A DNA stretch of 64,000 bases, from assembly GCF_048569485.1 (NCBI RefSeq), contig NC_134357.1:333612742-333676741 (forward strand), in the 5' to 3' direction. Below, one piece after another: positions 14,302-27,400 of the stretch (its first letter is position 1; each line of letters begins with the position of its first letter). This stretch comes from Anomaloglossus baeobatrachus. Taxonomy: Eukaryota > Chordata > Amphibia > Anura > Aromobatidae. The position numbers were made by a program, and so were the translations under genes. Below the pieces are notes generated by a model. It did no database searches. It saw nothing but the letters and a program-made list of their open reading frames with translations, and was not told the origin of the DNA.

Positions 14302-17300
14302 GAGACAGAGACAGAGGGAGAAAGAGACAGAGGGTGAAAAGAGACAGGGGGAAAGAGACAGAGGGAGAAAGAGACAGCGGGGGAAAGAGACAGAGAGGGA
14401 AAGAGACAGAAGGGGAAAGAGACAGAGGGGAAAAGAAACAGAGAGGGAAAAGATACAGAGGAGGAAAAGCGACAGAGGGGGAAAGAGACAGAGAGGGAAA
14501 GAGACAGAAGGGGAAAGAGACAGAGGTGGAAAGAGACAGAGGGGGAAAGAGACAGAGGGGGAAAGAGACAGAGGGGGAAAGAGACAGAGAGGGAAAGAGA
14601 CAGAAGGGGAAAGCGACAGAGGGGAAAAGAAACAGAGAGGGAAAAGATACAGAGGACGAAAAGCGAAAGAGGGGAAAAGAGACAGAGGGGGAAAGAGAAA
14701 GAGACAGAAAGAGACAGAGGGGGAAAAGAGACAGAGGGGGAAAGAGACAGAGACAGAGGGGGAAAGAGACAGAGGGGGAAAAGAGACAGAGGTGGAAAGA
14801 GACAGAGACAGAGAGGGAAAAGAGACAGAGGAGGAAAAGAGACAGCGGGGAAAAGTGACAGAGGGGGAAAGAGACAACGGGGAAAAGAAACAGAGGGGGA
14901 AAGAGACAGAGAGGGAAAGAGACAGAAGGGGAAAGAGACAGAGGGGAAAAGAAACAAAGAGGGAAAAGATACAGAGGAGGAAAAGCGACAGAGGGGAAAA
15001 GAGAGAGAGGGGGAAAGAGACAGAGACCGAGGGAGAAAGATACAGAGGGGAAAAGAGACAGAGGGGGAAAAGAGACAGAGGGGGAAAGAGACAGAGACAG
15101 AGGGAGAAAGAGACAGAAAGGAAAAGAGACAGAGGGGGAAAAGAGACAGAGGGGAAAAGAGAGAGAGGGGGAAAGAGACAGAGGGAGAAAGAGACAGAGA
15201 GGGAAAAGAGACAGCGGGAAAGAGACAGTGGGGGAAAAGAGACAGGGGGAAAGAGACAGAGGGTGAAAGAGACAGAGAGGGAAAGAGACAGAGAGGGAAA
15301 GAGACAGAGGGGGGAAAAGAGACAGAAGGGAAAAGAGACAGAGAGGGAAACAAGACAGAGGAGGAAAAGAGACAGAGGGGAAAAGAGACAGAGGGGGAAA
15401 GAGACAGAGGGAGAAAGAGACAGAGGGGGGAGAGAGACAGAGGGGGTAAGAGACAGAGGGGGAAGAGACAGAGAAGGAAAGAGACAGAGGGGGAAAGAGA
15501 CAGAAAGGGAAAAGAGACAGAGGGGGAAAGAGACAGAGGGGAAAAGAGACAGAAAGGGAAAAGAGACAGAGGGGGAAAGAGACAGAGATAGAGAGGGAAA
15601 AGAGACAGAGAGGGAAAAGAGACAGAGAAGGAAAGAGACAGAGGGGGAAAGAGATAGAGGGGAAAAGAGACAGAGGGGAAAAGAGACAGAGGGGAAAAGA
15701 GACAGAAAGGGAAAAGAGACAGAGGGGGAAAGAGACAGAGGGGAAAAGAGACAGAAAGGGAAAAGAGACAGAGGGGGGAAAGAGACAGAGATAGAGAGGG
15801 AAAAGAGACAGAGAGGGAAAAGAGACAGAGGAGGAAAAGAGACAGCAGGGAAAAGAGACAGAAGGGGAAAGAGACAGAGGGGGAAAGAGACAGAGGGGAA
15901 AAGAGACAGAGGGGGAAAGAGACAGAGGGGGAAAGAGACAGAGAGGGAAAAGAGACAGAGGAGGAAAAGAGACAGCAGGGAAAAGAGACAGAAGGGGAAA
16001 GAGACAGAGGGGGAAAGAGACAGAGGGGGAAAGAGACAGAGGGGAAAAGAGACAGAGGGGGAAAGAGACAGAGGGGGAAAGAGACAGAGAGGGAAAAGAG
16101 ACAGAGGGGAAAAGAGACAGAGGGGAAAAGAGACAGAGAGGGAAGAGACAGAGGAAGAAAAGAGACAGAGGGGAAAAGAGACAGAGGGGGAAAGAGACAG
16201 AGACAGAGGGAGAAAGAGAGAGGGGGAAAAGAGATAGAGGGGAAAAGAGACAGACGGGGAAAGAGACAGAGACAGAGGGAGAAAGAGACAGAGGGTGAAA
16301 AGAGACAGGGGGAAAGAGACAGAGGGAGAAAGAGACAGCGGGGGAAAGAGACAGCGGGGGAAAGAGACAGAGAGGGAAAGAGACAGAAGGGGAAAGAGAC
16401 AGAGGGGAAAAGAAACAGAGAGGGAAAAGATACAGAGGAGGAAAAGCGACAGAGGGGGAAAGAGACAGAGACAGAGGGAGAAAGAGACAGAGGGGGAAAA
16501 GAGACAGAGGTGGAAAGAGATAGAGGGGGAAAGAGACAGCGGGGAAAAGAGACAAAGGGGGAAAGTGACAGAGAGGGAAAGAGACAGAAGGGGAAACAGA
16601 CAGAGGGGAAAAGAAACAGAGAGGGAAAAGATACAGAGGACGAAAAGCGACAGAGGGGAAAAGAGACAGAGGGGAAAAGAGACAGAGGGGGAAAGAGACA
16701 GAGGGGGAAAAAGACAGAGGGGGAAAGAGACAGAGACAGAGGGGGAAAGAGACAGAGAGGGAAAAGAGACAGAGGAGGAAAAGAGACAGCGGGGAAAAGA
16801 GACAGAGGGGGAAAGAGACAGCGGGGAAAAGAAACAGAGGGGGAAAGAGACAGAGAGGGAAAGAGACAGAAGGGTAAAGAGACAGAGGGGAAAAGAAACA
16901 GAGAGGGAAAAGATACAGAGAAGGAAAAGCGACAGAGGGGAAAAGAGAGAGAGGGGGAAAGAGACAGAGACCGAGGGAGAAAGAGACAGAGGGGAAAAGA
17001 GACAGAGGGGGAAAAGAGACAGAGGGGGAAAGAGACAGAGACAGAGGGAGAAAGAGACAGAGGGGAAAAGGGACAGAGGGGGAAAAGAGACAGAGGGGAA
17101 AAGAGACAGGGGGAAAGAGACAGAGGGTGAAAGAGACAGAGAGGGAAAGAGACAGAGAGGGAAATAGACAGAGGGGGGAAGAGACAGAAGGGAAAAGAGA
17201 CAGAGAGGGAAACAAGACAGAGGAGGAAAAGAGACAGAGGGGAAAAGAGACAGAGAGGGAAAGAGACAGAGGGAGAAAGAGACAGAGGGGGGAGAGAGAC

Positions 17301-20300
17301 AGAGGGGGTAAGAGACAGAGGGGGAAGAGACAGAGAAGGAAAGAGACAGAGGGGGAGAGAGATAGAGGGGAAAAGAGACAGAGGGGAAAAGAGACAGAAA
17401 GGGAAAAGAGACAGAGGGGGAAAGAGACAGAGGGGGAAAGAGACAGAGGGGGAAAGAGACAAAAACGGAAAAGAGACAGAGGGGGAAAGAGACAGCGGGG
17501 AAAAGAGACAGAAGGGGAAAGAGACAGAGGGGGAAAAAGACAGGGGGAAAGAGACAGAGAGGGAAAGAGACAGAGACAGAGGGAGAAAGAGACAGAGGGG
17601 AAAAGAGACAGAGGGGGAAAAGAGAGAGAGGGGAAAAGAGAGAGAGGGGGAAAGAGACAGAGGGAGAAAGAGACAGAGGGGGAAAAGAGACAGGGGGAAA
17701 GAGACAGTGGGGGAAAAGAGACAGGGGGAAAGAGACAGAGGTTGAAAGAGAAACAGAGGGAAAGAGACAGAGAGGGAAAGAGACAGAGGGGGAAGAGACA
17801 GAGGGGAAAAGAGACAGAAGGGAAAAGAGACAGAAAGGGAAAAGAGACAGAGGGGGAAAGAGACAGAGGGGAAAAGAGACAGAAAGGGAAAAGAGACAGA
17901 GGGGAAAAGAGACTGAAAGGGAAAAGAGACAGAGGGGGAAAGAGACAGAGGGGGAAAGAGACAGAGGAGAAAAGAGACAGAAAGGGAAAAGAGACAGAGG
18001 GGTAAAGAGACAGAGATAGAGAGGGAAAAGAGACAGAGAGGGAAAAGAGACAGAGAGGGAAAAGAGACAGAAGGGGAAAGAGACAGAGGGGGAAAGAGAC
18101 AGAGGGGGAAAGAGACAGAGGGAGAAAGAGACAGAGGGGGAAAAGAGACAGGGGGAAAGAGACTGTGGGGGAAAAGAGACAGGGGGAAAGAGACAGAGGT
18201 TGAAAGAGACAGAGAGGGAAAGAGACAGAGAGGGAAAGAGACAGAGGGGGAAGAGACAGAGGGGAAAAGAGACAGAAAGGAAAAGAGACTGAAAGGGAAA
18301 AGAGACAGAGGGGGAAAGAGACAGAGGGGAAAAGAGACAGAAAGGGAAAAGAGACAGAGGGGGAAAGAGACAGAGGGGGAAAGAGAGAGTGGGGAAAAGA
18401 GACAGCGGGGGAAAGAGACAAAGGAGGAAAGAGACAGAGGGGAAAAGAGACAGAGAGGGAGAAGAGACAGAGGAGGAAAAGAGGGGAAAAAGAGACAGGG
18501 GGAAAGAGACAGTCGGGGAAAAGAGACAGAGAGGGAGAGAGACAGAGGGGGAAAGAGACAGTCGGGGAAAAGAGACAGGGGGAAAGAGACAGAGGGTGAA
18601 AGAGACAGAGAGGGAAAGAGACAGAGAGGGAAAGAGACCGAGGGGGAAAGAGACAGAAGGGAAAACAGAGAGGGAAACGAGACAGAGGAGGAAAAGAGAC
18701 AGAGGGGAAAAGAGACAGAGGGGGAAAGAGACAGAGGGAGAAAGAGACAAAGGGGGGAGAGAGACCGAGGGGGTAAGAGACAGAGAGGGGGAAGAGACAG
18801 AGAGGGGAAGAGACAGAGGTGGAAAGAGACAGAGGGGAAAAGAAACTGAAAGGGAAAAGAGACAGAGGGGGAAAGAGACAGAGGGGGAAAGAGACAGAGG
18901 GGGAAAGAGACAGAGGGGGAAAGAGAGAGTGGGGAAAAGAGACAGAGTGGGAAAGAGACAGAGAGGGAAAGAGACAGAGGGGGAAACAGACAGAGGGGAA
19001 AAGAAACAGAGAGGGAAAAGATACAGAGGACGAAAAGCGACAGAGGGGAAAAGAGACAGAGGGGAAAAGAGACAGAGGGGGAAAGAGACAGAGGGGGAAA
19101 AAGACAGAGGGGGAAAGAGACAGAGACAGAGGGGGAAAGAGACAGAGAGGGAAAAGAGACAGAGGAGGAAAAGAGACAGCGGGGAAAAGAGACAGAGGGG
19201 GAAAGAGACAGCGGGGAAAAGAAACAGAGGAGGAAAGAGACAGAGAGGGAAAGAGACAGAAGGGTAAAGAGACAGAGGGGAAAAGAAACAGAGAGGGAAA
19301 AGATACAGAGAAGGAAAAGCGACAGAGGGGAAAAGAGAGAGAGGGGGAAAGAGACAGAGACCGAGGGAGAAAGAGACAGAGGGGAAAAGAGACAGAGGGG
19401 GAAAAGAGACAGAGGGGGAAAGAGACAGAGACAGAGGGAGAAAGAGACAGAGGGGAAAAGGGACAGAGGGGGAAAAGAGACAGAGGGGAAAAGAGACAGG
19501 GGGAAAGAGACAGAGGGTGAAAGAGACAGAGAGGGAAAGAGACAGAGAGGGAAATAGACAGAGGGGGGAAGAGACAGAAGGGAAAAGAGACAGAGAGGGA
19601 AACAAGACAGAGGAGGAAAAGAGACAGAGGGGAAAAGAGACAGAGAGGGAAAGAGACAGAGGGAGAAAGAGACAGAGGGGGGAGAGAGACAGAGGGGGTA
19701 AGAGACAGAGGGGGAAGAGACAGAGAAGGAAAGAGACAGAGGGGGAGAGAGATAGAGGGGAAAAGAGACAGAGGGGAAAAGAGACAGAAAGGGAAAAGAG
19801 ACAGAGGGGGAAAGAGACAGAGGGGGAAAGAGACAGAGGGGGAAAGAGACAAAAACGGAAAAGAGACAGAGGGGGAAAGAGACAGAGATAGAGAGGGAAA
19901 AGAGACAGAGGAGGAAAAGAGACAGCGGGGAAAAGAGACAGAAGGGGAAAGAGACAGAGGGGGAAAAAGACAGAGGGGGAAAGAGACAGAGAGGGAAAGA
20001 GACAGAGACAGAGGGAGAAAGAGACAGAGGGGAAAAGAGACAGAGGGGGAAAAGAGAGAGAGGGGAAAAGAGAGAGAGGGGGAAAGAGACAGAGGGAGAA
20101 AGAGACAGAGGGGGAAAAGAGACAGGGGGAAAGAGACAGTGGGGGAAAAGAGACAGGGGGAAAGAGACAGAGGTTGAAAGAGAAACAGAGGGAAAGAGAC
20201 AGAGAGGGAAAGAGACAGAGGGGGAAGAGACAGAGGGGAAAAGAGACAGAAGGGAAAAGAGACAGAAAGGGAAAAGAGACAGAGGGGGAAAGAGACAGAG

Positions 20301-23300
20301 GGGAAAAGAGACAGAAAGGGAAAAGAGACAGAGGGGAAAAGAGACTGAAAGGGAAAAGAGACAGAGGGGGAAAGAGACAGAGGGGGAAAGAGACAGAGGA
20401 GAAAAGAGACAGAAAGGGAAAAGAGACAGAGGGGTAAAGAGACAGAGATAGAGAGGGAAAAGAGACAGAGAGGGAAAAGAGACAGAGGAGGAAAAGAGAC
20501 AGCGGGGAAAAGAGACAGAAGGGGAAAGAGACAGAGGGGGAAAGAGACAGAGGGGGAAAGAGACAGAGGGAGAAAGAGACAGAGGGGGAAAAGAGACAGG
20601 GGGAAAGAGACTGTGGGGGAAAAGAGACAGGGGGAAAGAGACAGAGGTTGAAAGAGACAGAGAGGGAAAGAGACAGAGAGGGAAAGAGACAGAGGGGGAA
20701 GAGACAGAGGGGAAAAGAGACAGAAAGGAAAAGAGACTGAAAGGGAAAAGAGACAGAGGGGGAAAGAGACAGAGGGGAAAAGAGACAGAAAGGGAAAAGA
20801 GACAGAGGGGGAAAGAGACAGAGGGGGAAAGAGAGAGTGGGGAAAAGAGACAGCGGGGGAAAGAGACAAAGGAGGAAAGAGACAGAGGGGAAAAGAGACA
20901 GAGAGGGAGAAGAGACAGAGGAGGAAAAGAGGGGAAAAAGAGACAGGGGGAAAGAGACAGTCGGGGAAAAGAGACAGAGAGGGAGAGAGACAGAGGGGGA
21001 AAGAGACAGTCGGGGAAAAGAGACAGGGGGAAAGAGACAGAGGGTGAAAGAGACAGAGAGGGAAAGAGACAGAGAGGGAAAGAGACCGAGGGGGAAAGAG
21101 ACAGAAGGGAAAACAGAGAGGGAAACGAGACAGAGGAGGAAAAGAGACAGAGGGGAAAAGAGACAGAGGGGGAAAGAGACAGAGGGAGAAAGAGACAAAG
21201 GGGGGAGAGAGACCGAGGGGGTAAGAGACAGAGAGGGGGAAGAGACAGAGAGGGGAAGAGACAGAGGTGGAAAGAGACAGAGGGGAAAAGAAACAGAAAG
21301 GGAAAAGAGACAGAGGGGGAAAGAGACAGAGGGGGAAAGAGACAGAGGGGGAAAGAGAGAGTGGGGAAAAGAGACAGAGTGGGAAAGAGACAGAGAGGGA
21401 AAGAGACAGAGGGGGAAACAGACAGAGGGGAAAAGAAACAGAGAGGGAAAAGATACAGAGGACGAAAAGCGACAGAGGGGAAAAGAGACAGAGGGGAAAA
21501 GAGACAGAGGGGGAAAGAGACAGAGGGGGAAAAAGACAGAGGGGGAAAGAGACAGAGACAGAGGGGGAAAGAGACAGAGAGGGAAAAGAGACAGAGGAGG
21601 AAAAGAGACAGCGGGGAAAAGAGACAGAGGGGGAAAGAGACAGCGGGGAAAAGAAACAGAGGGGGAAAGAGACAGAGAGGGAAAGAGACAGAAGGGTAAA
21701 GAGACAGAGGGGAAAAGAAACAGAGAGGGAAAAGATACAGAGAAGGAAAAGCGACAGAGGGGAAAAGAGAGAGAGGGGGAAAGAGACAGAGACCGAGGGA
21801 GAAAGAGACAGAGGGGAAAAGAGACAGAGGGGGAAAAGAGACAGAGGGGGAAAGAGACAGAGACAGAGGGAGAAAGAGACAGAGGGGAAAAGGGACAGAG
21901 GGGGAAAAGAGACAGAGGGGAAAAGAGACAGGGGGAAAGAGACAGAGGGTGAAAGAGACAGAGAGGGAAAGAGACAGAGAGGGAAATAGACAGAGGGGGG
22001 AAGAGACAGAAGGGAAAAGAGACAGAGAGGGAAACAAGACAGAGGAGGAAAAGAGACAGAGGGGAAAAGAGACAGAGAGGGAAAGAGACAGAGGGAGAAA
22101 GAGACAGAGGGGGGAGAGAGACAGAGGGGGTAAGAGACAGAGGGGGAAGAGACAGAGAAGGAAAGAGACAGAGGGGGAGAGAGATAGAGGGGAAAAGAGA
22201 CAGAGGGGAAAAGAGACAGAAAGGGAAAAGAGACAGAGGGGGAAAGAGACAGAGGGGGAAAGAGACAGAGGGGGAAAGAGACAAAAACGGAAAAGAGACA
22301 GAGGGGGAAAGAGACAGAGATAGAGAGGGAAAAGAGACAGAGGAGGAAAAGAGACAGCGGGGAAAAGAGACAGAAGGGGAAAGAGACAGAGGGGGAAAAA
22401 GACAGAGGGGGAAAGAGACAGAGAGGGAAAGAGACAGAGACAGAGGGAGAAAGAGACAGAGGGGAAAAGAGACAGAGGGGGAAAAGAGAGAGAGGGGAAA
22501 AGAGAGAGAGGGGGAAAGAGACAGAGGGAGAAAGAGACAGAGGGGGAAAAGAGACAGGGGGAAAGAGACAGTGGGGGAAAAGAGACAGGGGGAAAGAGAC
22601 AGAGGTTGAAAGAGAAACAGAGGGAAAGAGACAGAGAGGGAAAGAGACAGAGGGGGAAGAGACAGAGGGGAAAAGAGACAGAAGGGAAAAGAGACAGAAA
22701 GGGAAAAGAGACAGAGGGGGAAAGAGACAGAGGGGAAAAGAGACAGAAAGGGAAAAGAGACAGAGGGGAAAAGAGACTGAAAGGGAAAAGAGACAGAGGG
22801 GGAAAGAGACAGAGGGGGAAAGAGACAGAGGAGAAAAGAGACAGAAAGGGAAAAGAGACAGAGGGGTAAAGAGACAGAGATAGAGAGGGAAAAGAGACAG
22901 AGAGGGAAAAGAGACAGAGGAGGAAAAGAGACAGCGGGGAAAAGAGACAGAAGGGGAAAGAGACAGAGGGGGAAAGAGACAGAGGGGGAAAGAGACAGAG
23001 GGGGAAAGAGACAGAGGGAGAAAGAGACAGAGGGGGAAAAGAGACAGGGGGAAAGAGACTGTGGGGGAAAAGAGAAAGGGGGAAAGAGACAGAGGTTGAA
23101 AGAGACAGAGAGGGAAAGAGACAGAGAGGGAAAGAGACAGAGGGGGAAGAGACAGAGGGGAAAAGAGACAGAAAGGAAAAGAGACTGAAAGGGAAAAGAG
23201 ACAGAGGGGGAAAGAGACAGAGGGGAAAAGAGACAGAAAGGGAAAAGAGACAGAGGGGGAAAGAGACAGAGGGGGAAAGAGAGAGTGGGGAAAAGAGACA

Positions 23301-24400
23301 GCGGGGGAAAGAGACAAAGGAGGAAAGAGACAGAGGGGAAAAGAGACAGAGAGGGAGAAGAGACAGAGGAGGAAAAGAGGGGAAAAAGAGACAGGGGGAA
23401 AGAGACAGTCGGGGAAAAGAGACAGAGAGGGAGAGAGACAGAGGGGGAAAGAGACAGTCGGGGAAAAGAGACAGGGGGAAAGAGACAGAGGGTGAAAGAG
23501 ACAGAGAGGGAAAGAGACAGAGAGGGAAAGAGACCGAGGGGGAAAGAGACAGAAGGGAAAACAGAGAGGGAAACGAGACAGAGGAGGAAAAGAGACAGAG
23601 GGGAAAAGAGACAGAGGGGGAAAGAGACAGAGGGAGAAAGAGACAAAGGGGGGAGAGAGACCGAGGGGGTAAGAGACAGAGAGGGGGAAGAGACAGAGAG
23701 GGGAAGAGACAGAGGTGGAAAGAGACAGAGGGGAAAAGAAACAGAAAGGGAAAAGAGACAGAGGGGGAAAGAGACAGAGGGGGAAAGAGACAGAGGGGGA
23801 AAGAGAGAGTGGGGAAAAGAGACAGAGTGGGAAAGAGACAGAGGGGGAAAAGAGAACGAGGGGGGAAAGAGACAGAGGGGAAAAGAGACAGAGGGGGAAA
23901 GAGACAGAGGGAGAAAGAGACAGAGGGGGGGAAAGAGAGAGAGGGAAAGAGACAGAGGGGGAAAGAGACAGAGAGGGAAAGAGACAGACGAGAAAAGAGA
24001 GAGAGGGGGAAAGAGAGAGAGGGGGAAAGAGACAGAGGGGGAAAAGAGACAGGGGGAAAGAGACAGAGGGTGAAAGAGACAGAGAGGGAAAGAGACAGAG
24101 GGGGGAAGAGACAGAAGGGAAAAGAGACAGAGAGGGAAACAAGACAGAGGAGGAAAAGAGACAGAGGGGAAAAGAGACAGAGAGGGAAGGAGACAGAGGG
24201 AGAAAGAGACAGAGGGGGGAGAGAGACAGAGGGGGTAAGAGACAGAGGGGGAAGAGACAGAGAAGGAAAGAGACAGAGGGGGAAAGAGATAGAGGGGAAA
24301 AGAGACAGAGGGGAAAAGAGACAGAGGGGAAAAGAGACAGAAAGGGAAAAGAGACAGAGGGGGAAAGAGACAGAGGGGGAAAGAGACAGAGGGGAAAAGA
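14302..24400. repeat. Higher-order satellite segment, copy 2 of a 10-kb duplication
   Basis: This is the second copy of the segment at about 150-10100. The first 3 kb matches base for base as far as I could read. Later differences are mostly gains and losses of a whole unit, as expected from unequal exchange or replication slippage in a satellite. A recent real duplication and an assembly artefact in a long repeat would look alike in this sequence. Confidence 0.8.
18389..23284. repeat. Two ~2.45-kb higher-order satellite units (second block)
   Basis: The same marker run occurs at 18389, 20837 and 23285, with both spacings exactly 2,448 bases, which is 153 units of 16. A truncated further copy of the marker lies near 25165. 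The even spacing suggests this block has been homogenised more recently than the matching block at 4222-9126. Confidence 0.8.
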
Positions 24401-27400
24401 GACAGAAAGGGAAAAGAGACAGAGGGGAAAAGAGACAGAGAGGGAAAAGAGACAGAGGAGGAAAAGAGACAGCGGGGAAAAGAGACAGAAGGGGAAAGAG
24501 ACAGAGGGGGAAAGAGACAGAGGGGGAAAGAGAGAGTGGGGAAAAGAGACAGAGGGGGAAAGAGACAGAGAGGGAAAGAGACAGAGGGGGAAACGAGACA
24601 GAGGGAGAAAAGAGACAGAGGGGAAAAGAGACAGAGGGGGAAAGAGACAGAGTCAGAGGGAGAAAGAGACAGAGGGGGGAAAGAGAGAGAGGGAAAGAGA
24701 CAGAGGGGGAAAGAGACAGAGAGGGGAAGATACAGAGGGGGAAAGAGACAGAGGGGAAAAGAGAGAGAGGGGAAAAGAAACAGAGAAGGAAAAGAGACAG
24801 AGGAGGAAAAGAGACAGAGGGGTTTAAGAGACAGAGGGGGAAAGAGACAGAGACAGAGGGAGAAAGAGACAGAGGGGGAAAGAGACAGAGAGGGAAAAGA
24901 GACAGAGGGGGAAAGAGAGAGTGGGGAAAAGAGACAGAGGGGGAAAGAGACAGAGAGGGAAAGAGACAGAGGGGGAAACGAGACAGAGGGAGAAAAGAGA
25001 CAGAGGGGAAAAGAGACAGAGGGGGAAAGAGACAGAGTCAGAGGGAGAAAGAGACAGAGGGGGGAAAGAGAGAGAGGGAAAGAGACAGAGGGGGAAAGAG
25101 ACAGAGAGGGGAAGATACAGAGGGGGAAAGAGACAGAGGGGAAAAGAGAGAGAGGGGAAAAGAAACAGCGGGGGAAAGAGACAAAGGAGGAAAGAGACAG
25201 AGGGGAAAAGAGACAGAGAGGGAGAAGAGACAGAGGAGGAAAAGAGGGGAAAAAGAGACAGGGGGAAAGAGACAGTCGGGGAAAAGAGACAGAGAGGGAG
25301 AGAGACAGAGGGGGAAAGAGACAGTCGGGGAAAAGAGACAGGGGGAAAGAGACAGAGGGTGAAAGAGACAGAGAGGGAAAGAGACAGAGAGGGAAAGAGA
25401 CCGAGGGGGAAAGAGACAGAAGGGAAAACAGAGAGGGAAACGAGACAGAGGAGGAAAAGAGACAGAGGGGAAAAGAGACAGAGGGGGAAAGAGACAGAGG
25501 GAGAAAGAGACAAAGGGGGGAGAGAGACCGAGGGGGTAAGAGACAGAGAGGGGGAAGAGACAGAGAGGGGAAGAGACAGAGGTGGAAAGAGACAGAGGGG
25601 AAAAGAAACAGAAAGGGAAAAGAGACAGAGGGGGAAAGAGACAGAAGGGGAAAGAGACAGAGAGGGAAAAGAGACAGAGGAGGAAAAGAGACAGCGGGGA
25701 AAAGAGACAGAGGGGGGAAGAGACAGAGGGGGAAAGAGACAGTGGGGAAAAGAGACAGAGGGGGAAAGAGACAGAGAGGGAAACAGACAGAATGGGAAAG
25801 AGAGAGAGGGGAAAAGAAACAGAGAGGGAAAAGAGACAGAGGAGGAAAAGAGACAGGGGGAAAAGAGACAGAGGGGTTTAAGAGACAGAGGGGGAAAGAG
25901 ACAGAGACAGAGGGAGAAAGAGACAGAGGGGGAATGAGACAGAGAGGGAAAAGAGACAGAGGGGGAAAAAGACAGAGGGGGAAAGAGACAGAGAGGGAAA
26001 AGAGACAGAGGAGGAAAAGAGACAGCGGGGAAAAGAGACAGAGGGGGAAAGAGACAGAGGGGGAAAGAGACAGTGGGGAAAAGAGACAGAGGGGGAAAGA
26101 GACAGAGAGGGAAACAGACAGAGTGGGAAAGAGACAGAGGGGAAAAGAGACAGAGAGGGAAAAGAGACAGAGGAAGAAAAGAGACAGAGGGGGTGAAAGA
26201 GACAGAGGGGAAAGGAGACAGAGGAGAAAGGAGACAGAGGGGAAAGGAGACAGCGGGGAAAAGAGACAGAGGGGGAAAGAGACAGAGGGGGAAAGAGACT
26301 GAGAGGGAAAAGAGACAGAGGCGGAAAAGAGACAGAGGGGGTGAAAGAGACAGAGGGGAAAGGAAACAGAGGGGAAAGGAGACAGAGGGGAAAAGAGACA
26401 GAGGGGGAAAGAGACAGAGGGGGAAGAGACAGAGGGGGAAAGAGACAGCGGGGAAAAGAGACAGAGGGGGAAGAGACAGAGGGGGAAAGAGACAGAGAGG
26501 GAGAAGAGACAGAGGAGGAAAAGAGACAGAGGGGAAAAGAGACAGAGAGGGAGAAGAGACAGAGGAGGAAAAGAGACAGGGGGAAAAGAGACAGAGGGGT
26601 TTAAGAGACAGAGGGGGAAAGAGACAGAGACAGAGGGAGAAAGAGACAGAGGGGGAATGAGACAGAGAGGGAAAAGAGACAGAGGGGGAAAAAGACAGAG
26701 GGGGAAAGAGACAGAGGGGGAAAGAGACAGAGAGGGAAAAGAGACAGAGGAGGAAAAGAGACAGAGGGGGAAAGAGACAGAGGGGGAAGAGACAGAGGGG
26801 AAAGGAAACAGAGGGGAAAGGAGACAGAGGGGAAAAGAGACAGAGGGGGAAAGAGACAGAGGGGGAAGAGACAGAGGGGGAAAGAGACAGCGGGGAAAAG
26901 AGACAGAGGGGGAAGAGACAGAGGGGGAAAGAGACAGAGAGGGAGAAGAGACAGAGGAGGAAAAGAGACAGAGGGGAAAAGAGACAGAGAGGGAGAAGAG
27001 ACAGAGGAGGAAAAGAGACAGAGGGGAAAAGAGACAGAGGGGGAAAGAGACAGAGGGGGAAAGAGAGAGTGGGGAAAAGAGACAGAGGGGGAAAGAGACA
27101 AAGGAGGAAAGAGACAGGGGAAAAGAGACAGAGAGGGAGAAGAGACAGAGGAGGAAAAGAGGGGGAAAAGAGACAGGGGGAAAGAGACAGAAAGGGAAAA
27201 GAGACAGAGGGGGAAAGAGACAGAGATAGAGAGGGAAAAGAGACAGAGAGGGAAAAGAGACAGAGGAGGAAAAGAGACAGCGGGGAAAAGAGACAGAAGG
27301 GGAAAGAGACAGAGGGGGAAAGAGAGAGTGGGGAAAAGAGACAGAGGGGGAAAGAGACAGCGAGGGAAAAAGACAGAGGGGGAAACGAGACAGAGGGAGA

